Shown: piece by piece, positions 56,334-64,000 of the stretch
How positions within the stretch are numbered: the stretch's first letter is position 1
Layout: each line of letters begins with the position of its first letter
From: Sphingobium scionense
GTDB lineage: Bacteria > Pseudomonadota > Alphaproteobacteria > Sphingomonadales > Sphingomonadaceae
DNA: 64,000 bases
Direction: 5' to 3'
Assembly (NCBI RefSeq): GCF_014197035.1
Contig: NZ_JACIEU010000001.1
Coordinates: 248,001 to 312,000 of the forward strand
Program-made: the position numbers and the translations under genes
The notes under the pieces: generated by a model
Seen by the model: only the letters and a program-made list of their open reading frames with translations
Database searches by the model: none
What the model was told of the DNA's origin: nothing

Positions 56334-57701
56334 ATGATGCACACCGCCCGCCTTGCCGCCCTGATCGTCTGCACCCTGCCCTTCGCCGCCTTCGCCCAGC
56401 CGCCCAAGCCAGTCGAGGAAGCGGTGCTCTATAGCGGCGCCACCATCATCGACGGCACCGGCGCGGCGCCGCGCGGCAATCAGGACATGCTGGTGCGCGG
56501 CGATCGGATCGTCGCGCTGGCGCCGCATGGCAGCCTGCCCGCCGCCGATGTCGCGGGCGCGCGGCAGGTCGATCTGGCCGACCGCTATGTCATCCCCGGC
56601 CTGATCGACAGCCATGTCCATATGGCGACCCCGCCCAACGCGGTGCAGGCCAAGGCGATGCTGCGCCGCAATCTCTATGGCGGGGTGACGGCGGTGCGCG
56701 ACATGGCCGACGATCTGCGCTCGGTCGGCGAATTAGCGCGCGAGGCGCGCATGGCGGAGATCGCCGCACCCGACATCTATTATGCCGCGATCATGGCCGG
56801 CCGGCCCTTCTTCGCCGACCCGCGCGTTGCCGCCGCCAGCCAGGGGGTGACGCCGGGCACCGCGCCCTGGATGCAGGCGATCGACGACAGGACCGACCTC
56901 AAGGAAGCCATCACCCTGGCGCGCGGCACATCGGCCAGCGCGATCAAGGTCTATGCCGACCTGACCCCGCGCCAGGTCAAGGCGGTAACCGCCGCCGCCC
57001 ATCGCCAGCATATGCTGGTCTGGGCGCATAGTTCGGTCTTCCCCACCCGCCCGGCCGATGTGATCGCCGCCGGACCGGACGCGATCAGCCATGTCTGCTA
57101 TCTCGCCTATCAGCGCGAGCCGGTGATGCTCGCCGCCTATGAGGACCGGACGCCGGTACATGAAAATCTGCTGGCGCCGGGCGATGATGATCCGGTGATG
57201 GCCGACCTGTTCCGCGCGATGCGCAAGCAAGGCACGATCCTCGACGCGACCGGCGCGCTGTTCGTGAAGTTCGAAGCCAAGCGCAAGGCCGACCCCAAGG
57301 CGAAGCCGCTGCGCTGCACCGGTGATCTCACCACCCGCCTCACCCGTCAGGCGTGGAAGATGGGCGTCCCCATCTCCACCGGCACCGATTTCGTCGGCGA
57401 GGTCGAGGATCAGTGGCCCGCCGTCCATGAGGAGCTGCTCTTCCTCGCCCGCAATGTCGGCATGCCCCCGGTCGAGGTGATCCGGTCTGCCACGCTGGTC
57501 GGCGCGCAGGCGGCGGGACAGGCCAAGGATATGGGGTCGATCGAACCGGGCAAGCTTGCCAATTTCGTGGTGCTGAAGCGCGATCCGGTCGCCGACATCG
57601 CCAATATCCAGACGATCGAGACGGTGGTGAAGCGCGGCAAAGCCTATGCCCGCACCGCCTATGTGCCGGTGACCAAGGAAGCAATGGGGGACGACGAATG
57701 A
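56334..57701 (+). CDS. exported amidohydrolase
   Basis: This 455-aa amidohydrolase has a signal peptide (cut near AAFAQPP, residue 22). The metal-binding HxH is in DSHVHMATPP near residue 97, with Lys in AIKVYADLTPRQ near 206 and His residues in LVWAHSSV and AISHVCY. It is in the same superfamily as the gene at 52809 but not a close duplicate. It starts six bases after the acylase stop and overlaps the dipeptidase start by four bases, so it is cotranscribed. Substrate unknown; a dipeptide or acyl-amino acid is likely. Confidence 0.88.
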   Translation: MMHTARLAALIVCTLPFAAFAQPPKPVEEAVLYSGATIIDGTGAAPRGNQDMLVRGDRIVALAPHGSLPAADVAGARQVDLADRYVIPGLIDSHVHMATPPNAVQAKAMLRRNLYGGVTAVRDMADDLRSVGELAREARMAEIAAPDIYYAAIMAGRPFFADPRVAAASQGVTPGTAPWMQAIDDRTDLKEAITLARGTSASAIKVYADLTPRQVKAVTAAAHRQHMLVWAHSSVFPTRPADVIAAGPDAISHVCYLAYQREPVMLAAYEDRTPVHENLLAPGDDDPVMADLFRAMRKQGTILDATGALFVKFEAKRKADPKAKPLRCTGDLTTRLTRQAWKMGVPISTGTDFVGEVEDQWPAVHEELLFLARNVGMPPVEVIRSATLVGAQAAGQAKDMGSIEPGKLANFVVLKRDPVADIANIQTIETVVKRGKAYARTAYVPVTKEAMGDDE

Positions 57702-58822
57702 AGCTGGATCGGCGCAATTTCATGGGAGTATCGGCCGCGATGCTGGCCGCCGGCAGTGCCCGCGCCGCAGGCGTGGAGACCGATCCGATCAAGGACATGA
57801 TCGTCATCAATGCGCTGGGCGGCCTGGGCGACCCCAACCAGCCGGCCGGCTCCCTCGTTCCGCAATTCAGCCCGCGCGTGCTGGCCGAAGCCCATGCGTC
57901 GGGCGTGACGGCGGTCAACATCACCATCGGCTATGTCTCCGGATCGGACGACCCATTCGTCCAGAGCGTGCGCGAAGTTGCGGAGACCGATGCACAGGTG
58001 CGCGCCAACAGCCGCGACCTCATCAAGATCCTGACCGCCGCCGACATCCGCCGCGCCAAAGCGGAGGGCAAGGTCGGCCTGATCTACGGCTTCCAGAATG
58101 GCGCGATGATGGGCCAGGACGCCAGCCAGGTCGAGATTTTTGCCAATCTCGGCGTGCGCATCTTCCAGCTGACCTATAATCCCGCCAACCAGTTGGGTGA
58201 CGGATCGATGGCGCCGGGCAATCGCGGCCTCACCCCGTTCGGCCGCGAGGTCGTCGCGCGCTGCAATGCGCAGCGGGTGATGGTCGACCTGTCGCACAGC
58301 GGCGAGCAGACCTGCCTGGAGGCGGCGCGCATTTCCAAACAGCCGATCTCGATCAACCATACCGGCTGCCGCGCGGTCACCAACCTGCCCCGCAACAAGA
58401 CCGACGCGGAATTGAAGCTGGTCGCCGATCGCGGTGGCTTCATCGGCATCTATTTCATGCCCTTCCTTGATATGTCGGGCCATGCCCGCGCCGAACATGT
58501 CGTCGCCCATATCGACCATGCGGTGAAGCTGTGCGGCGAGGATCATGTCGGCATCGGCACCGACGGCACGGTGACGCAGATCGACGACCTCAAGGCCTAT
58601 GAGGCGGTGCTGGCCAAGGAAATCGCCGCGCGCCAGGCCGCAGGCATCAGCGCCAAGGGCGAACGGCCCGACACCTATCCCTTCGTCGTCGACCTGCGCG
58701 GGCCGGACCAGTTCCGCAAGCTCGTCGGGCTGCTGCGCGCCAAGGGCTATTCGACGGCCCGGATCGAGAAGATATTGGGCGGCAATTTCCTGGCCTATGC
58801 CGAGACGATCTGGGGAGCATGA
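57698..58822 (+). CDS. membrane dipeptidase (peptidase M19), Tat-exported
   Basis: This 374-aa renal-dipeptidase family enzyme hydrolyses dipeptides, including D-amino-acid forms. The Tat motif DRRNFMG is at residues 4-10. Family features are GFQNGAMMGQ near residue 133, LTYNPANQLGDGS near 158, VDLSHSGEQTCLEAA and PISINHTGCRAV with zinc-site His residues, and HVGIGTDGTVTQ. ATGA overlap links it to the amidohydrolase gene. It is probably periplasmic and part of the peptide-scavenging pathway. Confidence 0.92.
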   Translation: MKLDRRNFMGVSAAMLAAGSARAAGVETDPIKDMIVINALGGLGDPNQPAGSLVPQFSPRVLAEAHASGVTAVNITIGYVSGSDDPFVQSVREVAETDAQVRANSRDLIKILTAADIRRAKAEGKVGLIYGFQNGAMMGQDASQVEIFANLGVRIFQLTYNPANQLGDGSMAPGNRGLTPFGREVVARCNAQRVMVDLSHSGEQTCLEAARISKQPISINHTGCRAVTNLPRNKTDAELKLVADRGGFIGIYFMPFLDMSGHARAEHVVAHIDHAVKLCGEDHVGIGTDGTVTQIDDLKAYEAVLAKEIAARQAAGISAKGERPDTYPFVVDLRGPDQFRKLVGLLRAKGYSTARIEKILGGNFLAYAETIWGA

Positions 58823-58826
58823 GCCG

Positions 58827-59699
58827 ATGCTGGCAGGCGTAGAACTGGGCGGCACCAAATGCATCTGCATCCTGGGCACCGGACCGGACGATATCCAGGC
58901 GCAGGTGGAAATTCCGACCACCACGCCCGCCGAGACCCTGTCCGCGGTGGCCGCGACATTGGCCGGATGGGATTTCGCCGCGCTGGGCCTTGGCAGCTTC
59001 GGACCGCTTGATCTTGATCCGGCGTCGGCCAGTTTCGGCTCGATCGTCAGCACGCCCAAGCCGGGCTGGAACGGGACCGACATCACCCACCTCGCGGCCG
59101 GACGGCCCTTCATGGTCGATACCGATGTCAATGGCGCGGCGCTGGCCGAGGGGCGCTGGGGCGCGGCGCAGGGATTGACCAGTTGGGCCTATGTCACGGT
59201 CGGCACCGGCATCGGCGTGGGCAGCATCGTGTCCGGCATGCCCGTGCGCGGACTGGGCCATAGCGAGGCCGGGCACATGCGCGTGCCGCGCGCCGCCGGT
59301 GACGATTTTGCAGGCAATTGCCCCTTCCATCGCGATTGCCTGGAGGGACTGGCCAATGGTCCCGCGATCGAGGCGCGGACCGGCCAGCGCGGACGCGACG
59401 TGTCCGCTGATGATCCACAATGGTCGTTCGTCGCCCACGCACTGGCGGCGATGTGCCATAATCTGGCGCTGACCAGCCTGCCCCAGCGTATCCTGATCGG
59501 CGGTGGGGTCGCCATGGGCCAGCCGCAGTTGATGCCCCTGATCCGCGATGGACTGACCGCCAGCCTGGCGGCCTATGGCGCGGCTGCGACGATCGCATCG
59601 ATGGACGACTATGTCGCCCACCCGGCATTGGGCGACCGCGCCGGGCCGCTCGGGACGATCGCCCTTGCCGACATGGCCCTGGCTGCATCGCGCCGCTGA
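58827..59699 (+). CDS. ROK-family fructokinase-like sugar kinase
   Basis: This 290-aa kinase has the ATP motif VELGGTKCICILG at the N-terminus, TVGTGIGVGSIV near residue 123, GHSEAGHMRVPR and the zinc motif CPFHRDCLEGLANG near 166 that is typical of fructokinase-type ROK proteins. It starts four bases after the dipeptidase stop. A sugar kinase in a peptide operon is odd; phosphorylation of an amino sugar or glycopeptide-derived sugar is possible. Confidence 0.9.
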   Translation: MLAGVELGGTKCICILGTGPDDIQAQVEIPTTTPAETLSAVAATLAGWDFAALGLGSFGPLDLDPASASFGSIVSTPKPGWNGTDITHLAAGRPFMVDTDVNGAALAEGRWGAAQGLTSWAYVTVGTGIGVGSIVSGMPVRGLGHSEAGHMRVPRAAGDDFAGNCPFHRDCLEGLANGPAIEARTGQRGRDVSADDPQWSFVAHALAAMCHNLALTSLPQRILIGGGVAMGQPQLMPLIRDGLTASLAAYGAAATIASMDDYVAHPALGDRAGPLGTIALADMALAASRR

Positions 59700-59710
59700 T
59701 CGCCACGCGG

Positions 59711-61183
59711 ATGCTGCGCCCCTGGACCCTGCCGCTCAAGGAACGGGTGCGGATCGCGCCGGACAGTCCCCGCTACATGCAGATCGCCCATGGCCTGATC
59801 CACGAGATCGAACGCGGCCGGCTGCTGCCCGGCGAGTTCCTGCCGAGCAGCCGGGAACTGGCCGCCGCGCTGGAGGTCAATCGCAAGACCATCGTCACCG
59901 CCTATGAGGAACTGATCGCGCAGGGCTGGCTGGTGAGCGCGGGCACGCGCGGCACCATCGTGTCGACCTCCCTGCCCAGCAGCGACGATGCCCCTGCCCC
60001 GCCGATCGCGCCCGACACCCGCCAGCCGGACGAGACCGAATATCCGTTCCTGGCCGCGCCCGATCGACTGATCGCCATTCCGGCGGGCAAATGGCGCAAG
60101 CTGGACGAGGGCGTTGCCGACGGGCGCCTGTTTCCCGCCGACCTGCTCGCCCGCGCCTATCGCAAGGCGGCGGAGGGGGCGTCGCGCGCCAATGCGCTCC
60201 ACTATCGTGATCCGCGCGGGTCGCCACGACTGCGGCAGGAGATCGCCAGCATGTTGCGGCGCCAGCGCGGGCTGATGGTCGGGGCGGAAAATATCTGCAT
60301 CACCCGCGGCAGCCAGATGGGCGTGTTCCTGACCGCGCGCATCCTGATCCGGCCGGGCGACGCGGTGCTGGTCGAGCGGCTGACCTATGAGCCGGCGGTC
60401 GCCGCCTTCCGCGCCTGCGGCGCCAAGATCGTCACCGTCGGGCTGGATGAGGACGGGGTCGATGTCGCCGATGTCGAACGCGCCTGCCGCAAGCATCGGG
60501 TTCGCGCCATCTTCGTGACGCCGCATCACCAGTTCCCGACCACCGTGTCGATGCGGCCCGAGCGGCGGCTGCGCCTGCTGGAACTGGCGCGGCAATTCGC
60601 CTTCGCGATCATCGAGGATGATTATGACCATGAATTCCACTTCGGCGCGCAGCCGCTGCTGCCGATGGCGAGCTACGCTCCGGCGCGGGTGATCTATGCC
60701 GGGTCGATGTCCAAGCTGCTCGTGCCGGCACTGCGCATCGGCTATATCGCCGCCGCGCCCAAAGTCGTCGACGCGCTGGCCTATCAGATCTCGCTGATCG
60801 ACGGCATGGGCAATACCGTGACGGAGGAGGCCGCCGCCGAACTGCTGGAAAGCGGCGAGGTGCGGCGCCATGTGCGCAAGACGGCGCAGATCTACGCCCG
60901 GCGGCGCGATGCCTTCGCCCGCAATCTTGACAGCGAAATGGACAGGCTGATCGACTATCGCCTGCCCGATGGCGGCCTCGCCTTCTGGTTGCAGTTCAAG
61001 GACATGGCCGCACTTGATCGGCTGGAGGCACGGGCACCCGAGATCGGCCTCAGCTTCGCCTCCTCGCACAGCTACGCGGCCGAGGAGGGGACGGAGCGGG
61101 GCCTGCGCATAGGCTTTGCCAGCCTGACCGAGGAGGAGGCGAAAGAGGTGTTGCAGGCGCTGCGCCGCTGCGCCGAACCCTGA
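59711..61183 (+). CDS. MocR-family transcriptional regulator (GntR HTH plus aminotransferase domain)
   Basis: This 490-aa regulator has a GntR winged helix at about residues 18-85 (RLLPGEFLPSSRELAAALEV) and a fold-type I aminotransferase domain at about 115-485. The PLP lysine is K335 in AGSMSKLLVPALRIGY, and DDYDHEFHF carries the usual Asp. MocR proteins sense amino acids or amines bound to PLP. It follows the kinase by 11 bases and precedes a PaiB-like gene with a repeat element between them that could be its target. Confidence 0.93.
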   Translation: MLRPWTLPLKERVRIAPDSPRYMQIAHGLIHEIERGRLLPGEFLPSSRELAAALEVNRKTIVTAYEELIAQGWLVSAGTRGTIVSTSLPSSDDAPAPPIAPDTRQPDETEYPFLAAPDRLIAIPAGKWRKLDEGVADGRLFPADLLARAYRKAAEGASRANALHYRDPRGSPRLRQEIASMLRRQRGLMVGAENICITRGSQMGVFLTARILIRPGDAVLVERLTYEPAVAAFRACGAKIVTVGLDEDGVDVADVERACRKHRVRAIFVTPHHQFPTTVSMRPERRLRLLELARQFAFAIIEDDYDHEFHFGAQPLLPMASYAPARVIYAGSMSKLLVPALRIGYIAAAPKVVDALAYQISLIDGMGNTVTEEAAAELLESGEVRRHVRKTAQIYARRRDAFARNLDSEMDRLIDYRLPDGGLAFWLQFKDMAALDRLEARAPEIGLSFASSHSYAAEEGTERGLRIGFASLTEEEAKEVLQALRRCAEP

Positions 61184-61189
61184 TCTTAC

Positions 61190-61235
61190 TTGGACCCCTT
61201 CACTTTCCTGAATTGGATGTTTCGGAAGGGTCCAA
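61190..61235. promoter_or_regulatory. repeat cluster, candidate MocR binding site
   Basis: TTGGACCC (61190) and GGGTCCAA (61228) form an inverted repeat, and TTGGAT (61213) is a direct repeat of the first half 23 bases on. Direct plus inverted half-sites about two helical turns apart are typical of MocR/GabR-type binding regions. The site lies between the MocR gene and the PaiB-like gene. Confidence 0.45.
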
Positions 61236-61250
61236 TGCCGGCGCAGTGTC

Positions 61251-61883
61251 ATGCATATGAAATATGCGCCCCGCTCCCCGGACGACATCGTCACCCTGAT
61301 CGGCGACCATCCGCTCTGCTGGATCGTCTCCCATGGCGAGGCCGGCTTCGGCGCGACGCCGCTGCCGCTGCTGGCCGAATGCGACGCGGACGGTGCGCTG
61401 GTGTCGCTGCTGGGCCATTTCGCCCTGTCCAACCCGCAAGTGGCGCAACTGCGCGCGGCGCCCCGCGCCACCGTGCTGGTGAACGGGCCGCAGGGCTATA
61501 TCTCGCCCGAAATGCAGTCGAACCCGACATGGGTGCCGACCTGGAACTATGCGATGGCGGTGCTGACCGTCGATGTCGAGCTGTTGCCCGAGGCGACGCG
61601 CGAGTCGATCGAGACGCTGACCGACCGGATGGAGGCTGGCCGTGCCGCCCCCTGGCATATCGACGATGCCGGCCCGCGACTGGAGCCGATGATGAAGCAT
61701 ATCATCGGCTTTCGCGCCCATGTCCGCGCGATCGACGGCCGGTTCAAGCTGGGCCGCGACGAAAGCCGCCAGGGCATCAACGAGATTGTCGGCAGCCTGG
61801 CCCCTGGCGGGCTGCGCGACTGGATGCGGATCTACAATGAGGACCGGCTGGACGAGACCAGCCACGAGGGAGCAGAGCAATGA
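61251..61883 (+). CDS. PaiB-like FMN-binding protein
   Basis: This 210-aa protein belongs to the PaiB family (FMN-binding negative transcriptional regulator, split-barrel fold). Features are PLCWIVSHGEAGFGATPLPL near residue 21, LGHFALSNPQ near 54, the conserved NGPQGYISP near 77 and VPTWNYAMAVL near 96. Despite the family name it may be an enzyme-like flavoprotein. It ends with ATGA overlap into the next gene, so the two are coupled. Confidence 0.9.
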   Translation: MHMKYAPRSPDDIVTLIGDHPLCWIVSHGEAGFGATPLPLLAECDADGALVSLLGHFALSNPQVAQLRAAPRATVLVNGPQGYISPEMQSNPTWVPTWNYAMAVLTVDVELLPEATRESIETLTDRMEAGRAAPWHIDDAGPRLEPMMKHIIGFRAHVRAIDGRFKLGRDESRQGINEIVGSLAPGGLRDWMRIYNEDRLDETSHEGAEQ

Positions 61884-63565
61884 TGTTCAGCCGACGCGAA
61901 ATGCTGGCCGGCGGCGCCACTGGCCTCGCCGGATTGACGCTGGGAAGCAGCCTGTGGGCCAGGGCGCAGATGCTCGATACCGCCTATGTCAACGCGACGG
62001 TCTGGACCGGCGAAGGCATGCCGGTGCAGCGGTCTGCGATCGGCATTGCCGGCGGACGCATCGCCGCGATCGGCGCAGCGGCGGTCAAGGGGCAGTCGGG
62101 CAAGACCACGCGCATCATCGATCTGGGCGGCGCCTTCGTCATGCCCGGCTTCACAGACGCGCACACCCATTTCCTCACCGGCTCCTATCTGCTGAGCCAG
62201 CCCAATCTGCGCGAGGCGAAGAGTCCGCAGGAATTTGCCCGCGTCGTCGGCGAGGCCGCCAAGGCACTGAAGCCCGGCCAATGGCTGCAAGGCGGCAGCT
62301 GGGACGCGGAACTATGGGGCGGCGAATTGCCCGATCGCAGCTGGATGGACCCGGTGACGCCCAACACCCCGGTCGCGGTGCAGCGGCTGGACCTGCACAT
62401 GCTGGCGCTCAATTCGCTGGCGCTGAAACTGGCCGGGATCGACCGCAACACGCCCGATGTGCCCGGCGGCATGATCGTGCGCGACAAGGATGGCAACCCG
62501 ACCGGCATCCTGAAGGATGCGGCGATGGACTTGGTCAAGCGCGCCATCCCCGCGCCGACCGACGCCGACAAGGAGGATGCCGCGCGCCGGGGCATCGCCC
62601 ATGGCCTGTCCAGGGGCGTGGTCCAGGTCCACACCACCGAACTGGACTGGATCACCCATGACACGCTGCGACGCCTGCGTTCCAAAGGCGAGACCGACAT
62701 GCGCTTCTATTCCTTCGTGCCGTTGCAGGACTGGGCGAAGCTCAAGGCGCTGATCGAGGCCGAAGGTCGCGGCGACGACTGGGTCCGCTGGGGCGGGCTG
62801 AAGCTGCAATATGACGGATCGCTGGGGTCGCGCACGGCGATGTTCTATCGCCCCTATGACGACGCGCCCGATAATAGCGGCTTCCCGATCCACAAGCGTG
62901 CCGATGTCCAGCAATGGACCAACGACGCGGATGCGGCGGGCCTGCAGATCACCATCCACGGCATCGGCGACAAGGCGAATGACGAGGCGCTGGACATCTT
63001 TGCGGCCACCGCCGCGAAGAATGGCAGGCGCGACCGCCGTTTCCGTATCGAACATGCCCAGCATCTGGCGCCGGCCGCGATCCCGCGCTTCGCCCGGCAG
63101 CAGGTCATCGCATCGGTCCAGCCCTATCATGCGATCGACGACGGACGCTGGGCGATCCAGCGGGTCGGCGCCGAGCGGCTGAAGGGCACCTATGCGTTCA
63201 AGTCGCTGCTCGACGCGGGGGCGAAGGTCGCCTTCGGGTCGGACTGGCCGGTGGCGCCGCTCGATCCGCTGACCGGGGTCGCCGCCGCCGTGCTGCGCCA
63301 GACGATCGACGGCGCCAACCCCGGCGGCTGGCTGCCCGAGCAGAAGATCAGCATGCTCCAGGCGCTGCACGCCTATACCGCGACCAACGCCTTTGCCGGT
63401 TTCAGCGACGACCGGATGGGCCTGCTGAAGCCCGGCATGCTGGCCGATTTCGCGGTGCTGGACGCCGATCTGTTCGCGATCGATCCGGCCAGGATCGGCG
63501 CGACCAAGGTGCTGCGCACGATCGTCGGCGGTCGCCAGCGCTTTGGCGAAGGGAGCGACATCTAA
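61880..63565 (+). CDS. YtcJ-type amidohydrolase, Tat-exported
   Basis: This 561-aa protein has a Tat motif (SRREMLAG, residues 4-11) and an amidohydrolase fold of the YtcJ/NfdA group. Metal ligands are in DAHTHFLTGS near residue 93, ITIHGIGDKANDEAL near 355, RIEHAQHL near 390 and GSDWPVAPLDPL near 453. FDGSLGSRTAMFY-like sequence (YDGSLGSRTAMFY, near 313) is typical. NfdA-like relatives hydrolyse N-substituted formamides. Expected in the periplasm; the substrate is unknown. Confidence 0.9.
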   Translation: MMFSRREMLAGGATGLAGLTLGSSLWARAQMLDTAYVNATVWTGEGMPVQRSAIGIAGGRIAAIGAAAVKGQSGKTTRIIDLGGAFVMPGFTDAHTHFLTGSYLLSQPNLREAKSPQEFARVVGEAAKALKPGQWLQGGSWDAELWGGELPDRSWMDPVTPNTPVAVQRLDLHMLALNSLALKLAGIDRNTPDVPGGMIVRDKDGNPTGILKDAAMDLVKRAIPAPTDADKEDAARRGIAHGLSRGVVQVHTTELDWITHDTLRRLRSKGETDMRFYSFVPLQDWAKLKALIEAEGRGDDWVRWGGLKLQYDGSLGSRTAMFYRPYDDAPDNSGFPIHKRADVQQWTNDADAAGLQITIHGIGDKANDEALDIFAATAAKNGRRDRRFRIEHAQHLAPAAIPRFARQQVIASVQPYHAIDDGRWAIQRVGAERLKGTYAFKSLLDAGAKVAFGSDWPVAPLDPLTGVAAAVLRQTIDGANPGGWLPEQKISMLQALHAYTATNAFAGFSDDRMGLLKPGMLADFAVLDADLFAIDPARIGATKVLRTIVGGRQRFGEGSDI

Positions 63566-63629
63566 CAACAGAGCAAGGGAGAAAGCCGGCCGGAACAAGG
63601 TCGGTTCTCACATCATAAGGGGAATGACA

Positions 63630-64000
63630 ATGAACAGACTGACGCATCTCAAGACTGTGAGTTTCACCGCCATGGCGGCCGCGACCATCTTGTCCGGCAC
63701 CGCCCTTGCCCAGGCCCCGGCCGCCAGCGACAGCGAGACGATCATCGTCACCGCCGGCAAGCGCGACGAGGATATCCGCCAGGTCGCCCTGCCGATCAGC
63801 GCCGTCACCGGCGAGCAGCTCAAGAAGATGAACGCCAACAGCCTGTCGGACTATATCGTCCGCCTGCCCGGCGTCGTGTTCAACGATTACCAGCCCGGCA
63901 TTTCCGAAGTCGTGATCCGCGGCGTCGCCGCCACCACCTATCATGAGCAGGGCCAGACCACGGTCGGCTATTATCTCAACGAAGTGCCGGTGGTGGAGCC
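63630..64000 (+). CDS. TonB-dependent receptor, N-terminal part (cut by window end)
   Basis: The first 123 residues show a signal peptide (cut near TALAQAPA, residue 28), a TonB box-like ETIIVTAGKR, and the start of the plug domain (VALPISAVTGEQL, SLSDYIVRLPGVVFND, VVIRGVA). AAGGGG precedes the ATG at 63630; an in-frame ATG at 63624 is too close to it. It is 64 bases after the YtcJ-type gene, suggesting it imports a substrate for these exported hydrolases. Confidence 0.92.
   Translation, partial: MNRLTHLKTVSFTAMAAATILSGTALAQAPAASDSETIIVTAGKRDEDIRQVALPISAVTGEQLKKMNANSLSDYIVRLPGVVFNDYQPGISEVVIRGVAATTYHEQGQTTVGYYLNEVPVVE

Overview
The window is a contiguous piece of a GC-rich alphaproteobacterial chromosome, most likely Sphingomonadaceae (Sphingobium-like). 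The reasons are the codon bias, the rpoC sequence and its neighbours, several TonB-dependent receptors, an oxidative (non-phosphorylating) L-arabinose pathway, Tat-exported hydrolases and a MexEF/OprN-type RND pump. No insertion sequence, integrase, CRISPR array or rRNA was seen; one tRNA gene is present. The window cuts rpoC at the left edge and a TonB-dependent receptor at the right edge.

Layout. 1-2.9 kb: 3' part of rpoC and a terminator. 3.0-10.8 kb: tRNA-Gln(CTG), a TetR regulator and, 0.5 kb later, a four-gene RND efflux operon (unknown 136-aa protein, membrane-fusion protein, RND pump, outer-membrane lipoprotein). Three copies of the operator ATACC-N4-GGTA(C/T), each overlapping a likely -10 box, tie the regulator to the pump. 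A short Arg-rich leader ORF lies in the pump mRNA leader. 10.8-11.7 kb: nitroreductase and a 55-aa ORF. 11.9-21.7 kb: potassium uptake (a 27-aa membrane peptide, kdpFABCDE, and convergent kup). 21.9-28.2 kb: a probable exopolysaccharide unit made of a small membrane protein, a 1109-aa GH18/NodB deacetylase/GT2 fusion, a PDZ membrane protein and a two-component system.

28.4-44.4 kb: an L-arabinose/arabinan locus. It encodes a lactonase, a mutarotase, an MFS sugar transporter, a GntR regulator, an AraD1-type FAH-fold enzyme, L-arabinose 1-dehydrogenase, a GH51, two GH43 enzymes, a TonB receptor and an (alpha/alpha)6 glycosidase with a discoidin domain. A shared motif, GTCSGAGTA, sits at three intergenic control regions and is probably the GntR operator. 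Together the genes move arabino-oligosaccharides through the outer membrane, release arabinose and oxidise it. Arabonate dehydratase and alpha-ketoglutaric semialdehyde dehydrogenase are not in this window.

44.5-54.1 kb: the least ordinary part. A SARP/BTAD-like regulator converges on a minus-strand cluster of amidohydrolase, POT peptide transporter, metzincin-like metalloprotease, 104-aa protein, 89-aa protein with its own promoter, YcaO and TfuA. YcaO plus TfuA means ATP-dependent backbone modification, probably thioamidation, of a peptide or protein. The 89-aa and 104-aa proteins are candidate substrates, so this may be an undescribed RiPP-like or protein-modification system. 54.1-64 kb: a plus-strand peptide or amide scavenging block (penicillin-acylase-type hydrolase, amidohydrolase, M19 dipeptidase, ROK kinase, MocR regulator, PaiB-like protein, YtcJ-type amidohydrolase, TonB receptor). 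Most of its hydrolases carry Sec or Tat signals, which suggests outer-membrane uptake, periplasmic cleavage and inner-membrane import.
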